A stretch of 64,000 nucleotides of DNA, taken from Blautia sp. MSJ-9. GTDB lineage: Bacteria > Bacillota > Clostridia > Lachnospirales > Lachnospiraceae. The DNA lies in contig NZ_JAHLQG010000057.1 in the NCBI RefSeq assembly GCF_018919065.1, forward strand, positions 18,801 to 82,800. Direction: 5' to 3'. The notes beneath the pieces were generated by a model. The model ran no database searches, was not told the origin of the DNA, and saw nothing but the letters and a program-made list of their open reading frames with translations. Positions 7,473 through 16,244 of the stretch are shown one piece after another. How positions within the stretch are numbered: position 1 is the first letter of the stretch; the number at the start of each line of letters is the position of its first letter. The position numbers and the translations under genes are program-made.

Positions 7473-7515
7473 GGCAGACTCCTTTTTGTTATATCATATG
7501 TAAAAAAATATAAAT

Positions 7516-7540
7516 TGCCAGCGGAATGAATCCGCTGGCA
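7516..7540 (-). terminator. Terminator after the Asn-rich small protein
   Basis: TGCCAGCGGA / TCCGCTGGCA, a perfect 10-bp stem with a 5-nt loop. On the minus strand the hairpin is followed by ATTTATATTTTTTT. It lies 9 bp past the stop of 7549-7746. Confidence 0.8.
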
Positions 7541-7548
7541 GAAAAAAC

Positions 7549-7746
7549 TTAATATTCGTTTTCCTCTGAAGTATAAGACTGAGAAGTTTTATTTTTCATC
7601 TTATTTTTTGTCTTATCTTTGTAATCTGTCTCGTTCTTGCTTCTCAGATTATCGGTATGGTTCATTTCATTTCCATAGGCATTTTTGCTGGATGTCTCTG
7701 TGTAATTTTTGCTGTTTCTGCTTTCAGATTCGTAATTTTTTGCCAT
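7549..7746 (-). CDS. Small Asn/Lys/Ser/Glu-rich protein, unknown function
   Basis: 65 aa beginning MAKNYESESRNSKNYTETSS, very hydrophilic, with no Cys or Trp and evenly spread N, K, S, E and Y. The ATG at 7746 follows AGGAGG at ideal spacing, and a strong terminator follows, so the gene is probably real. No domain was recognised. The composition resembles small spore or stress proteins of clostridia, but that is only a resemblance. It is the last chromosomal gene before the integrative element. Confidence 0.7.
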   Translation of the reverse strand: MAKNYESESRNSKNYTETSSKNAYGNEMNHTDNLRSKNETDYKDKTKNKMKNKTSQSYTSEENEY

Positions 7747-7894
7747 TATTTTATTCCTCCTGATGCATTTTGTACGCCCACACCTTCTGAAAGTCCCAGA
7801 AGAATTCAGGCACTTTTGCAACGCACTTCATTACTGAATGTGCTTCACATTGACTATTATCCCAAAAACACGGGGGAATATTCATCAAAATATG

Positions 7895-7923
7895 TTGCTT
7901 TTTTCACCAAGCTATATTATAAT
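7895..7923 (+). promoter_or_regulatory. Promoter of the C-rich small RNA
   Basis: TTGCTT (7895-7900) and TATAAT (7918-7923) with 17 bp between. No gene follows on the plus strand before the hairpin at 8001-8031, so the expected product is a short RNA of about 110 nt. Confidence 0.6.
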
Positions 7924-7929
7924 CATACC

Positions 7930-8040
7930 TGTAAAAAGAATTTACCCTTCAAAAATTTTTTTTACATAAACCCCTTATTTAATTATTTATACTCCCCTCG
8001 AAAGTCCCGGCAGCTCCCCTGTCGGGGCTTTCATTTTGTA
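7930..8040 (+). ncRNA. Predicted small RNA with C-rich single-stranded motifs; integration target
   Basis: The predicted transcript starts about 7930. It has a short 5' hairpin (GTAAA/TTTAC), then C-rich patches ACCCTT, ACCCCTT and CTCCCCT, and ends in a 13-bp hairpin (8001-8031) with loop CTCCC followed by CATTTTGT. The C-rich loops are complementary to ribosome binding sites, an arrangement known from RsaE/RoxS and LhrC small RNAs of Firmicutes. A second copy of the hairpin at 27459-27489 differs at three stem positions and still pairs fully, including one C-G to U-A double change. The 39-bp repeat of the integrative element includes this RNA's 3' half. Confidence 0.6.
7969..8007. repeat. 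Attachment-site direct repeat, left copy
   Basis: 39 bp identical to 27427-27465. It starts AACCCCTTATTTAATT and ends CGAAAGTCC. It includes the 5' arm of the small RNA terminator hairpin. The flanking bases differ on both sides, so recombination took place inside this core. Confidence 0.85.
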
Positions 8041-8102
8041 TTTATACGGGTTTGCAGGTTTGGGAATAGCTCCTATTTTGTTAATATTTTCGTAACATTT
8101 AT

Positions 8103-8125
8103 ATTTGTACCCAAATTTTACCCAA
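8103..8125. repeat. Subterminal direct repeat, left copy (candidate integrase arm site)
   Basis: 23 bp starting ATTTGTACCCAAATTTTACC, identical to 27310-27332. It contains two TACCCAA boxes 11 bp apart. It lies 95 bp inside the left attachment repeat. Its position suits binding by the N-terminal domain of the tyrosine integrase. Confidence 0.65.
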
Positions 8126-8224
8126 GATTGCTTCTAAGGCTTTTTCCATTTCTCCCGGCATAGTCGTTCCAAACTTTGTCAAAAAATAAAAAGCCCTCGG
8201 TTTTCCAAGAGCTTTCTATTCTTC

Positions 8225-9379
8225 TTAAAATAATGTCGCCAGTTTATCCATCTCTTCTGCTTTTTTGTCAGGAAGAACATGTGAGTATATATCCAATGTC
8301 ATAGTGATAGATGTATGCCCCAATATCTCCTGCATAACTTTGGGCGGTATTCCCTGTTCCAATCCGCGAGTAGCAAATGTATGACGTAATGAATGAGGAT
8401 GATATATTTTCATCTCATGTCCGTCCTCCCGAATTTCCTGAATAATCTTCTTCATATCTGTATGAAGTGCTGTACCCGTAATGCAACGTCCAAATCGTCC
8501 TGTAAACACCAAATTTTCAAGTCCTGCCTGTGGCTTCCACTTATCTCCCAATAACATTCTCATTCTCAACTGTTCTTTTCTATGAATTTTTAATGTTTCC
8601 ATAACATAGTCCAGTATTGGAATATCTCTTCGCCCTGAAGTTGTTTTGGGTTCATCAATTATGTATTTTTCAGTTGCTCTGGGAATATACTTCAACGTAC
8701 CTTTCACATGAATTACTTTATTTTCAAAGTCAATATCATTCCACTGTAATGCCTGTAATTCGCCCGGACGCATTCCTGTTCCCAATGCTACTGCATAAAC
8801 TCCATAATACGGACTATTCTTCGAATATCTCAGAAATAATTTCTGTTCCTCCAAAGACATAGCACTTATTTGTCGTTTTCTCTTTTCTTTTTTAATAGAT
8901 GTATTTGCCACTGGATTTCGTAATACCATACCGTTTTTCACAGCCTGTCTGTACATTCCATTCAATATCACTTTAGTCAGGTTAATTGTCGTTCTACTAT
9001 ATTTTTCTGCCATATCATTAAAAAGTTTCTGCACATGCTCTCCTCTGATATCTTTTAATTTTCTTTTTCCAAAAACTTCCTTGATATGAGATCTATACTC
9101 ATCCTGATAAAGTTTATACGTTCCATACTTTACCGTATTTTTCTTATATTCCTGTAACCAGGTATGAAACCAGGTATCTACTGTTACATTTGTTTCCTTT
9201 GCATACAAGCCATGTTCTACTTCATAACGTTTATCCGCCATTTCACTTTGTAAAATCTTTAAATTTGTATTATACAAAGTATAGTCCTGTCCTTTATAGG
9301 TAAATCTGCCTTCATAACGTCCATCCTTTCTTTGGCGAATACCTTTAGGTAGTGGTTTACCCTTAATATCTACACTCAT
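8225..9379 (-). CDS. Tyrosine site-specific integrase
   Basis: A 384-aa phage/Tn916-type integrase. The N-terminal 50 residues (GIRQRKDGRYEGRFTYKGQD) are an AP2-like arm-binding domain, and the SAM-like core-binding domain is about 65-165. The catalytic residues are all present: Arg204 (GTGMRPGE), Lys245, His329 and Arg332 (HSLRH), His355 (GHTS) and Tyr365 (DIYSHV). I chose ATG 9379 (MSVDIKG) because GGAGG lies seven bases upstream; an in-frame upstream extension is possible. It should carry out integration and excision of the element between the 39-bp repeats. Confidence 0.95.
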   Translation of the reverse strand: MSVDIKGKPLPKGIRQRKDGRYEGRFTYKGQDYTLYNTNLKILQSEMADKRYEVEHGLYAKETNVTVDTWFHTWLQEYKKNTVKYGTYKLYQDEYRSHIKEVFGKRKLKDIRGEHVQKLFNDMAEKYSRTTINLTKVILNGMYRQAVKNGMVLRNPVANTSIKKEKRKRQISAMSLEEQKLFLRYSKNSPYYGVYAVALGTGMRPGELQALQWNDIDFENKVIHVKGTLKYIPRATEKYIIDEPKTTSGRRDIPILDYVMETLKIHRKEQLRMRMLLGDKWKPQAGLENLVFTGRFGRCITGTALHTDMKKIIQEIREDGHEMKIYHPHSLRHTFATRGLEQGIPPKVMQEILGHTSITMTLDIYSHVLPDKKAEEMDKLATLF

Positions 9380-9440
9380 TTTCATTCCTCCGATACTGTA
9401 AATGCCCTCCAGATTGTGTCCGGAGAGCATTTTTATTTCA

Positions 9441-9644
9441 TTAATCCATATCTGTCATATTCGCAAAGTATTTATCAAGTTTTGGTAAATATATCAAAAC
9501 CCGTCTGCCAATCTCTATTCTTGCCCCCGCACGCCGTGCTATTTTGTCCGCGGTGTATTGACCGCATCCTAAAAGTTTAGGCAATTCTTTACGACTTACG
9601 CATACAGCTTTTGCAGTAGTTTCATCATTTGAATCGTTTACCAT
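9441..9644 (-). CDS. Excisionase / small HTH DNA-binding protein
   Basis: 67 aa with a MerR-like winged-helix segment (VSRKELPKLLGCGQYTADKI) followed by ARIEIGRRVLIYLPKLDKYF, the pattern of excisionase-family (DUF6462-like) proteins. It is encoded directly upstream of the integrase, 61 bp apart, in the same direction. It most likely directs integrase toward excision. A GGAGGA site precedes ATG 9644. Confidence 0.78.
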   Translation of the reverse strand: MVNDSNDETTAKAVCVSRKELPKLLGCGQYTADKIARRAGARIEIGRRVLIYLPKLDKYFANMTDMD

Positions 9645-9716
9645 AATCTCTTCCTCCTATTCGTTATATACTTGGCATGAAAATAATGTATAAGGGTTTA
9701 AGATAACATTACGGTT

Positions 9717-11351
9717 TCATTCCACAGTTTTTTTCCATTTTATGTAACTGCATAATGCATCTAGCATTATTACATAATGACGTTTTTTCATGAATTTTTT
9801 TCCTCTTTTATCGCAATCTTCATCCAATAGTGCTTTTTCATCCAAATCATCTATTATTTTTCTCCATGAGACAAAATGACCATAATATTTAATCATCCCC
9901 TGTACTAATGCCTCTTTTGTAATATATACCCTGTTATTTGTCCAGACACATCTGTCTAACTGTCCCGGAACATACTCGAGCACACTTGCGACAGCTGTTA
10001 TATATTTATCATTCCCAGTCAGCATTTTGTAAACATCCACGGCATAATCAATATCACATTCTCTTTGCAGCTCTCCCTGTTGAATCATACAATTTTTCTT
10101 TATCGCATCATCCAAAGCCTTAGCTTCTGTCACATCAGAGGAACCCATACACATATATTGTCTGAAAAGTTCTTCTGTTAATCTGATAAATATTCCATGA
10201 TGATATGTACGTGTATCATAGTTTACTCCCTCTATGTTTAGGTTTTGTTCCATATATTCACGGATTCTTTTTTTCACAGAATCATAATTTTTCATCAGGC
10301 TTTCCAGAAACAATGTTGCTAATCCACTCATATAATCCGATGACAACAAGCCAATTTTTCGTTTCAATTCTTTCAATTCTTCAGAATTTTTCCTCGGAAT
10401 TTTTATCTGCAATATTCTGTCTTTACAACTAAAAATTCCCATTTTCTCCATAGTTTCACCAGTAACAAAAATATTTGCAGAATTTCTATGTACTCCTATG
10501 TGGCGAACCCATGAATCCAGTTTTTCTTGCTGTCTGGCTGCTACATCGGATGCTCTGGCTTCATGCAAATCATCTACCAGAAAATTTTGTCCGGGAATCT
10601 TATCTATCATGGCAATAATACTACTATTGCGTCTGTGATCTCTAAAAGACACCTCCTGCTTTTCAGAGTCATCAAGCCATAAAGCATACTTTCTTGCCAT
10701 GCTGGTTTTCAAATGTCCCGATGGTCCTACCAACGATATAGCAAAATCCGGCTTAATTCCCATATCATCTATATCGTTCATATCACATAAAATAGGTTTT
10801 ACCACCCCAAACAAAGCACCATAAAACAACATTTCTGACACTCCCGGAAAAAAATTTATGTAATTTTTTAATGATAATTGCCAGTCCGAACAACTCACAT
10901 TATTGCGCAATGAAATACCTGCCTCGTTAATAACAGATATTCCCTGCTCCAGTGCATGGCTCATAAATATATTCTCACCAAAGCTGTAAATGTCAGAACC
11001 TTTATAGTGATATAATCCCTGGTCAACTTGTACAATATTTTCTATCTGCTTTTTATTAAGCTGGGCTACATCCTGTTGCAATTTATACTGCAAAATCTTT
11101 TTTTGCTTGGCTGATAATGCACAGTCAGGAATATTCCACATATCAAAATATGATATTTGACATAAATTATCTATTTCCTTTATTTCTGTTTCTGTGCCAT
11201 CTATTTTCCGAACCATAATTTCATATGTCATTTTTGTTGTTCTGTCAGGCAACCGGATATGTCTCTTAATTCCAATTACCCTTGGTTCAAAATTTGCAAT
11301 CAGGTTTTCGTCCGCATATAAACCTTCATTTTCCCTGAAATATATCTTCAT
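9717..11351 (-). CDS. P-loop ATPase, DUF927/replication-helicase-like
   Basis: A 544-aa protein with Walker A GPSGHLKTS at residues 209-217 and Walker B NFLVDDLHE near 257. HRRNSSIIAMIDKIPG between them resembles the motif spacing of DUF927-type ATPases found in phage satellites and IMEs. The N-terminal 200 residues and C-terminal 200 residues have no recognised motif. The start is ATG 11351, which overlaps the upstream stop as ATGA. A role in element replication is inferred from family and context; DNA translocation is an alternative. Confidence 0.65.
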   Translation of the reverse strand: MKIYFRENEGLYADENLIANFEPRVIGIKRHIRLPDRTTKMTYEIMVRKIDGTETEIKEIDNLCQISYFDMWNIPDCALSAKQKKILQYKLQQDVAQLNKKQIENIVQVDQGLYHYKGSDIYSFGENIFMSHALEQGISVINEAGISLRNNVSCSDWQLSLKNYINFFPGVSEMLFYGALFGVVKPILCDMNDIDDMGIKPDFAISLVGPSGHLKTSMARKYALWLDDSEKQEVSFRDHRRNSSIIAMIDKIPGQNFLVDDLHEARASDVAARQQEKLDSWVRHIGVHRNSANIFVTGETMEKMGIFSCKDRILQIKIPRKNSEELKELKRKIGLLSSDYMSGLATLFLESLMKNYDSVKKRIREYMEQNLNIEGVNYDTRTYHHGIFIRLTEELFRQYMCMGSSDVTEAKALDDAIKKNCMIQQGELQRECDIDYAVDVYKMLTGNDKYITAVASVLEYVPGQLDRCVWTNNRVYITKEALVQGMIKYYGHFVSWRKIIDDLDEKALLDEDCDKRGKKFMKKRHYVIMLDALCSYIKWKKTVE

Positions 11352-11911
11352 CTCCCATTGCCCCCTCTCCACTGACCATTATTTTCCATCATCCCCAACT
11401 GCTTACACTTTCCATTACGCTTTATCACTTTATTTGCACATTTCTTTACTTCCTTTTGTACATTCTTTTTCTTAATATATCTATCAAACATACCGCCAGC
11501 AATTCCCATATCTCTTATTATTTCCATAATAGAAATTATTTTTCTATTTGTCTCCTTGATATTTTGATTCAAGCAATCCTCCATTTGCTTAATCCTGTTC
11601 TTCTGTTTTTTCACACTGTCTTTCAGATCAATAATAATATCATCCTGTTTTTCCAGTCTTTTTTCCAGCAAATCAATTTTTCCAACCAAATTTGTAAAGG
11701 CTTGTCTGCTGTATATACTCTCTGCATTTTTCTGTTGAACAAACATGTCTGAATCATCAACTGTTGTGTCTTGTATATCATCTTGGATAATTCCAGCTAA
11801 ATTCATTTTCTGATTGTAGTTTTGGCATTGTGATACTTCCATTAAATCTTGTCTCTTCTGAAACTCTTCAAAAAATTTTTCTACAAATTTATCTCTTTCT
11901 TTTTTCTTCAT
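11348..11911 (-). CDS. Coiled-coil protein of unknown function
   Basis: 187 aa and highly charged. A coiled coil at about residues 75-135 (VGKIDLLEKRLEKQDDIIID onward) is followed by a basic Lys/Asn-rich tail. No domain was recognised. It is translationally coupled to the P-loop ATPase through a 4-bp overlap, which suggests a partner or accessory subunit. A GAAAGGAG site precedes ATG 11911. Confidence 0.6.
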   Translation of the reverse strand: MKKKERDKFVEKFFEEFQKRQDLMEVSQCQNYNQKMNLAGIIQDDIQDTTVDDSDMFVQQKNAESIYSRQAFTNLVGKIDLLEKRLEKQDDIIIDLKDSVKKQKNRIKQMEDCLNQNIKETNRKIISIMEIIRDMGIAGGMFDRYIKKKNVQKEVKKCANKVIKRNGKCKQLGMMENNGQWRGGNGR

Positions 11912-12017
11912 TATTATATTGCTCCTTTCGTTACATCTTTAATAGATTTTTTATATGTCCATAATATCCTTTTCAAAATGATATGTCAGGAAACAAAATG
12001 TGCCTTATTTTCCAATA

Positions 12018-12074
12018 AAAATTAGGGCTTTATCCCATCCGTTTATCATCACAGATGTATAAAGCCCTAATTTT
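12018..12074 (-). terminator. Strong hairpin between regulator and ATPase operon
   Basis: A perfect 16-bp inverted repeat, AAAATTAGGGCTTTAT (12018-12033) with ATAAAGCCCTAATTTT (12059-12074), loop 25 nt. U-tracts occur on both strands. It probably ends transcription of 12110-14014, and read-through is possible. Confidence 0.75.
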
Positions 12075-12109
12075 CCCACATTTATCAATAGGTAACACTT
12101 TGTGCCTTT

Positions 12110-14014
12110 TTATTTTTTATTTTTCTCAGGATCAGGAACATTTTCAACCTTTTGTCCCTCTTTTGCACCTAAATTCCAAGCCTCAATTAATTCTCGCCAA
12201 TCTTCCAACGTCTCACCCGTATGATTATGTATTAAATCCAGATAACACCAATCCTTTTCTCGTTTGTCGTTCAAAAAAACTCCCCCCTCTCTCAAAAGCA
12301 ATAGGCAAAGTTCCTCTTTAATTCCCAATCCTACACAAAGTCCCATTAAATTTGAAGGCTTTATATTTTTACGTTTACCTGATTGATAATTTTTTATAGT
12401 AGTACTACTTAACCCTGAACGCGCTGCCAGTTCTTCGATTGTTATATGCGCCACTTCCTCTCTGAGATATTTAAGTAACTCTGGAAAGTCTTTTGTTTCT
12501 ATCTCGTCCATAATTTTATTGTTTGTTCTTCTTTGCTTTCTAACCTTCATGTACTCATCTTGTTTCTCTTCTAAAGTCTGATTATTTTTATTTTCACCAT
12601 AATTATAGAACATCAAATAATCATCTTCTGAAACATCCCTGTTCAAATAACACTGTCCATAAAAATCATTTCTATCCATTAATTCAAAAGATGATTCCCA
12701 GCCAAAAATCAAACAACACTCATCAACATGATCTCTACCATAATCCGTTAAATCGTACCCTGTGACATTATTATTCTCATCCCTTACTTCCTCCACATAC
12801 ATATTATCATTACAACACACTACATAGCCTAAATAAATAAATTCCTCCGATTCGAGTAGCTCTTTTAAATGTTGATTTTGGTTACACAATTTTTCCAGAT
12901 TTTTTTTATCAATCAAAAATGTTTGTTTTCTCTCAATCACTTTCCTTTTAAACGAAAACGGAAAATGATAGCACTTATTTATGTATATCCATGTTCCTAA
13001 AGCCTCTGTAAAGCCTAACTCAACAGCTCTTTGCTTAGCCGCAAGTTTCGGCACTCCAAATACTCTGGCTGTTTCTCCAATTGCTTTCTCCCATACATCT
13101 GCTTTCCAAGAGTGCTTACTTGGTATATTTAATGCTTTTTGATACTTATTTTCGAGAATCTTCCGGAATAAATTTCTAGGCATTGCAAATTTCATTCCAA
13201 TTGTATTTGCCTGCCACTCTGCAATCCATATCGCTTTATCAATATCAGATAAATTCTCTGAATATTTTTTAGGTTTACTGTCACAATTCAGCACGGATTT
13301 ACCTGTAAGTAAGTTTAATATTGCAACAAAGCTACGATGTGCCATCCAATGCACAATTTCATGTGCAATTGTCAGAATGTCATTTCCCATAGTTTCTAAA
13401 AAAAAACATTTATCATTAAGAACAACAGTACCTGGATTTATTATTTTTTCTTTATCTACATTATCCATTTTATATTTTTCAAAATACATTCTTCCCATTA
13501 TATTGTCTGGCAGTTCAATTTCTGCAATTTGCATCTCCCATCCTCGCAAAAGTGTCCGATACGGCAATTTACAAGAATCATACGAAGGTTCTATAATTCC
13601 TAAATATTTCCAAAGGTCTTCTGCCAGTTCTTCCATATCCTCTTCTTCCATTTGGGGAATCGCAAATTCTTGAAAAACAGTTCCTTGTGGAAAAGCTTCA
13701 GCAGTCTTATATTCTTTCATATCAACATATTCAAATGTCAGTTCTGGTTTAATGTCCGCGTTTAAAAGCAGTGCGAGATATTTTGCTTCTAATCGGTCTG
13801 CTTTATTATTTCTTACATCTACCAACATACATATGTAAATATCTACATTATTCGCCCTTATAGGAACACAGCCAACTGATTCTATTTCAAGCTTTTCTAT
13901 ATCTTCATCCAACACTAAACTGCCATTCTTATTACTTAAAAACTTTTTCACCTGATTTATTAAATATCCTGAATAATTTTCTTTTATATAGCTTTTGAAA
14001 TTATCATATTTCAT
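12110..14014 (-). CDS. Regulator with ImmA/IrrE-like metallopeptidase and XRE-type HTH
   Basis: A 634-aa protein. The central zinc protease motif AHEIVHWMAH lies at residues 217-225, with the downstream WIAEWQAN helix supplying Glu265, as in the gluzincin ImmA/IrrE (DUF955) group. A helix-turn-helix follows at about 520-570 (TIEELAARSGLSSTTIKNYQ). The N-terminal 200 residues are not recognised. ImmA-type proteases cleave phage or ICE repressors. Here protease and HTH are in one chain, in the order opposite to the usual HTH-protease fusion. ATG 14014 follows GAAGGAGAG. A 24-bp palindrome lies upstream at 14136. Control of the element is inferred. Confidence 0.65.
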   Translation of the reverse strand: MKYDNFKSYIKENYSGYLINQVKKFLSNKNGSLVLDEDIEKLEIESVGCVPIRANNVDIYICMLVDVRNNKADRLEAKYLALLLNADIKPELTFEYVDMKEYKTAEAFPQGTVFQEFAIPQMEEEDMEELAEDLWKYLGIIEPSYDSCKLPYRTLLRGWEMQIAEIELPDNIMGRMYFEKYKMDNVDKEKIINPGTVVLNDKCFFLETMGNDILTIAHEIVHWMAHRSFVAILNLLTGKSVLNCDSKPKKYSENLSDIDKAIWIAEWQANTIGMKFAMPRNLFRKILENKYQKALNIPSKHSWKADVWEKAIGETARVFGVPKLAAKQRAVELGFTEALGTWIYINKCYHFPFSFKRKVIERKQTFLIDKKNLEKLCNQNQHLKELLESEEFIYLGYVVCCNDNMYVEEVRDENNNVTGYDLTDYGRDHVDECCLIFGWESSFELMDRNDFYGQCYLNRDVSEDDYLMFYNYGENKNNQTLEEKQDEYMKVRKQRRTNNKIMDEIETKDFPELLKYLREEVAHITIEELAARSGLSSTTIKNYQSGKRKNIKPSNLMGLCVGLGIKEELCLLLLREGGVFLNDKREKDWCYLDLIHNHTGETLEDWRELIEAWNLGAKEGQKVENVPDPEKNKK

Positions 14015-14135
14015 TGCAGTCTCTCCTTCGTATTATAATATTTCAACATAATTTGATTTTAACACATCCACCTTCAAAAACAATTATTCTGTTTTTAATC
14101 ATTAAAAATATAATAACTTCAATAATATTTAGCAG

Positions 14136-14159
14136 AAAGGTGGGAACATTCCCACCTTT
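14136..14159. promoter_or_regulatory. 24-bp palindromic operator candidate
   Basis: Arms AAAGGTGGGAA and TTCCCACCTTT meet with a 2-bp centre (CA). It sits 122 bp upstream of the ImmA-like regulator start. It has no U-tract, so it looks like a protein-binding site rather than a terminator. Confidence 0.5.
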
Positions 14160-14167
14160 CCACCAAA

Positions 14168-14206
14168 AATAATGCATTTACTCATCACAAAAGCAAATGC
14201 ATTATT
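14168..14206 (-). terminator. Terminator of the small HTH gene
   Basis: AATAATGCATTT / AAATGCATTATT, a perfect 12-bp stem with a 15-nt loop. On the minus strand it is followed by TTTGG. It lies 4 bp past the stop of 14210-14383. Confidence 0.65.
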
Positions 14207-14209
14207 TTC

Positions 14210-14383
14210 TTATCTATTGCAGATATACTCTTCAATATCTTCTTTTACAAATAACCACTTTCCTCCCACCCAATGTCCTGGAATGACATCTTCATGAACC
14301 AACTTCAGTGCTGTATTTTTTCCAATTTGAAGAACTGTTTGTAATTCTTTCAATGTCAATGTATCAGGTATATTATCAAGCAT
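14210..14383 (-). CDS. Small excisionase-type HTH protein
   Basis: 57 aa: a MerR/excisionase-like winged helix, with TLTLKELQTVLQIGKNTALK followed by the wing GHWVGGKWLFVKEDIEEYI. The start at ATG 14383 is set by GGAGG eight bases upstream. It lies between the serine recombinase and the ImmA-like regulator. It could be a directionality factor for the recombinase or a local repressor. Its relation to the integrase-linked excisionase at 9441 is only family-level. Confidence 0.7.
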   Translation of the reverse strand: MLDNIPDTLTLKELQTVLQIGKNTALKLVHEDVIPGHWVGGKWLFVKEDIEEYICNR

Positions 14384-14501
14384 TTTGTATACCTCCAATT
14401 ATAATTGTTTTAGAAGAATGTTTAATAATATTCGGTCCATTACGGTTTATCTTAGTTTATTCAGTACCATTTAAGCACTACACAACTTATATATCTGGTT
14501 T

Positions 14502-15212
14502 TTACATTGAACACTCTTGCTTCAGTTCCCGTTTATACTTGTAATAACTTCCTTTAGATATACCAATAAGTTTTATACACTCTTTATCTGACAGAGTTCC
14601 AGAAAAATCCCGGCTATACTTCTGTATCAATCGCTTTGAATCCACTGATTTTTTAGTAACCAGCTTAGTTCCCCGTGTCAGCCCAATCTGCTTTCCATTC
14701 AATCGGGCAGTTTCTATTCCTTCACGAGTTCTCTGATGCAAATCAGCAACTTCTTTTTCTGACTGCTCAAATGCAAGCTGAATCTGTTTTCTGGCAAGAT
14801 TCAACATATAGCCATTGACTGCATTCAATATTCCAGACATAAGTTCGTCTGATGCCAGATCACCTGTCTTTATATTTACAGATAGTTGATTATTCATCGC
14901 CTGTTGGTAAGTACTGGTATTAATATGCGGCTCCTTTAGAAATACCAGTGATACACCCCGGTTATATAGTTCTTCATATGTTTTATAACCATCCTGCGAA
15001 GTACGGCTCATTCTTGATACCGAATCAAACACCAATGTATCACCCTCAGAAACCTTTCTGAGAAGTTTTTCAAATTCTTTTCGTTCATGTATCTTGGTTC
15101 CAGTGTATATTTCTCGCACAATAACCGCATCCGGATACACTGTCCTGATGTTTCTGACCTGTCTCTCCAGATTTTGTCTGGGAGTAGAAATTCTACAATA
15201 TCCATAAATCAT
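14502..15212 (-). CDS. Serine recombinase, resolvase/invertase type
   Basis: A 236-aa protein. The catalytic domain starts IYGYCRIST with the nucleophile Ser at residue 8. VSRMSRTSQDGYKTYEEL near 66 is the conserved active-site helix. A long helix around 110-160 and a C-terminal HTH (LSDKECIKLIGISKGSYYKY) complete a small resolvase/invertase. The length is that of resolvases, not of large transposon serine integrases. It starts at ATG 15212 after TTGGAGG. It probably resolves dimers or inverts DNA on the element; no invertible segment was identified. Confidence 0.88.
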   Translation of the reverse strand: MIYGYCRISTPRQNLERQVRNIRTVYPDAVIVREIYTGTKIHERKEFEKLLRKVSEGDTLVFDSVSRMSRTSQDGYKTYEELYNRGVSLVFLKEPHINTSTYQQAMNNQLSVNIKTGDLASDELMSGILNAVNGYMLNLARKQIQLAFEQSEKEVADLHQRTREGIETARLNGKQIGLTRGTKLVTKKSVDSKRLIQKYSRDFSGTLSDKECIKLIGISKGSYYKYKRELKQECSM

Positions 15213-15233
15213 TTTCAAAATCCTCCAAGAAAA

Positions 15234-15269
15234 AGGGCAGAACCTCAGAATATTCCAAAGTTCTGCCCT
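15234..15269 (-). terminator. Terminator after the Rpn-type nuclease
   Basis: AGGGCAGAAC / GTTCTGCCCT, a perfect 10-bp stem with a 16-nt loop. On the minus strand it is followed by TTTTCTTGG. It lies 24 bp after the nuclease stop. Confidence 0.8.
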
Positions 15270-15293
15270 AAAAGCCTACTTATATTATGTCTC

Positions 15294-16244
15294 TTACCAA
15301 TATTTTTTCACGTAACCAACAGCCTCTTCTTCGGATAAAGAAAATTCTTTCATGAGATTCTTAACCGTTACATCCTGACTTGCATTAAAGTTCTTACACG
15401 TTCTGATATTTGCACGAATACCATCAAGCCTTCCAATCTGCACGCCTTCCTGTCTTAGTTCTTCCAATGCATTACACATATTAATCTGACCTCCTTTTTG
15501 TTCCGATTCCAAAGCATGGTCAATCAGTTTCTGTGACTCTGTAATTGCGCCTATCACAAGACCAAGTTCCGCTGACATCACCCGATCTTTATATACCATA
15601 TTAATCTTTTGATAATCACGCGCATAAATAGATCTGCTGACATCAAATACCGTATTTACATCCGGGTTACAAAATTTAAGGGATTCGCTGGCTCTTACTT
15701 GAATGAGATTCATTTTGTAATCAACTACCAGAGGTTTCAGTTTCTCCGGGATTTCCAACATATCCTTTAAAGAAAATGGTCCATCCCATTCACGTTCGCC
15801 ATAGTATACACAAAGGCTGATTACCGGATGCAGACGGTCTGTTTTCCTAAAATTTGACAGGAACTCATCTGACGACTGAAAATTTTTATCGTTCCTGTTC
15901 TGTACTGCAATCTCATCATATTCCTTCATGTATGTAAAAGCATCCCCAACCATATGACGCAATGGCATTGCATAATGTATCTTTGCCTGATTTTCCAGAC
16001 CCCATATCACGAAGTCTACGCCATACGCTGTTTTCTTCACAACGTCCAGAATCTTCTGTACTGTTTCCGCATGTCCATTAAATTTCAGCATTGATGAAAC
16101 ATCTGTATCAACTTCAGTAAGATCATCCGGCTTCAATACCTGTTCACCATCAAACAACGCTGCATTAAACAGATCTGCAAAATGATTATTGTCTCTCCAA
16201 AAGGTCTTTAGTATGGTATCCGGTTTTATTTTGTTCTTTTCCAC
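15294..16244 (-). CDS. Rpn-family recombination-promoting nuclease / PDDEXK transposase-like
   Basis: 316 aa from a GTG start. The N-terminal part holds DNNHFADLFNAALFDGEQVL (from about residue 16), an acidic VDTD site near 44 and VDFVIWGLENQAKIHYAMPL, the pattern of the PD-(D/E)XK Rpn/transposase_31 group. The C-terminal region (KNFNASQDVTVKNLMKEFSL, then SEEEAVGYV) is the usual low-complexity helical tail. GTG 16244 is chosen because GGAGG lies 11 bases upstream. It is flanked by two hairpins (15234 and 16372), so it may be a separate insertion in the element. Confidence 0.72.
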   Translation of the reverse strand: MEKNKIKPDTILKTFWRDNNHFADLFNAALFDGEQVLKPDDLTEVDTDVSSMLKFNGHAETVQKILDVVKKTAYGVDFVIWGLENQAKIHYAMPLRHMVGDAFTYMKEYDEIAVQNRNDKNFQSSDEFLSNFRKTDRLHPVISLCVYYGEREWDGPFSLKDMLEIPEKLKPLVVDYKMNLIQVRASESLKFCNPDVNTVFDVSRSIYARDYQKINMVYKDRVMSAELGLVIGAITESQKLIDHALESEQKGGQINMCNALEELRQEGVQIGRLDGIRANIRTCKNFNASQDVTVKNLMKEFSLSEEEAVGYVKKYW

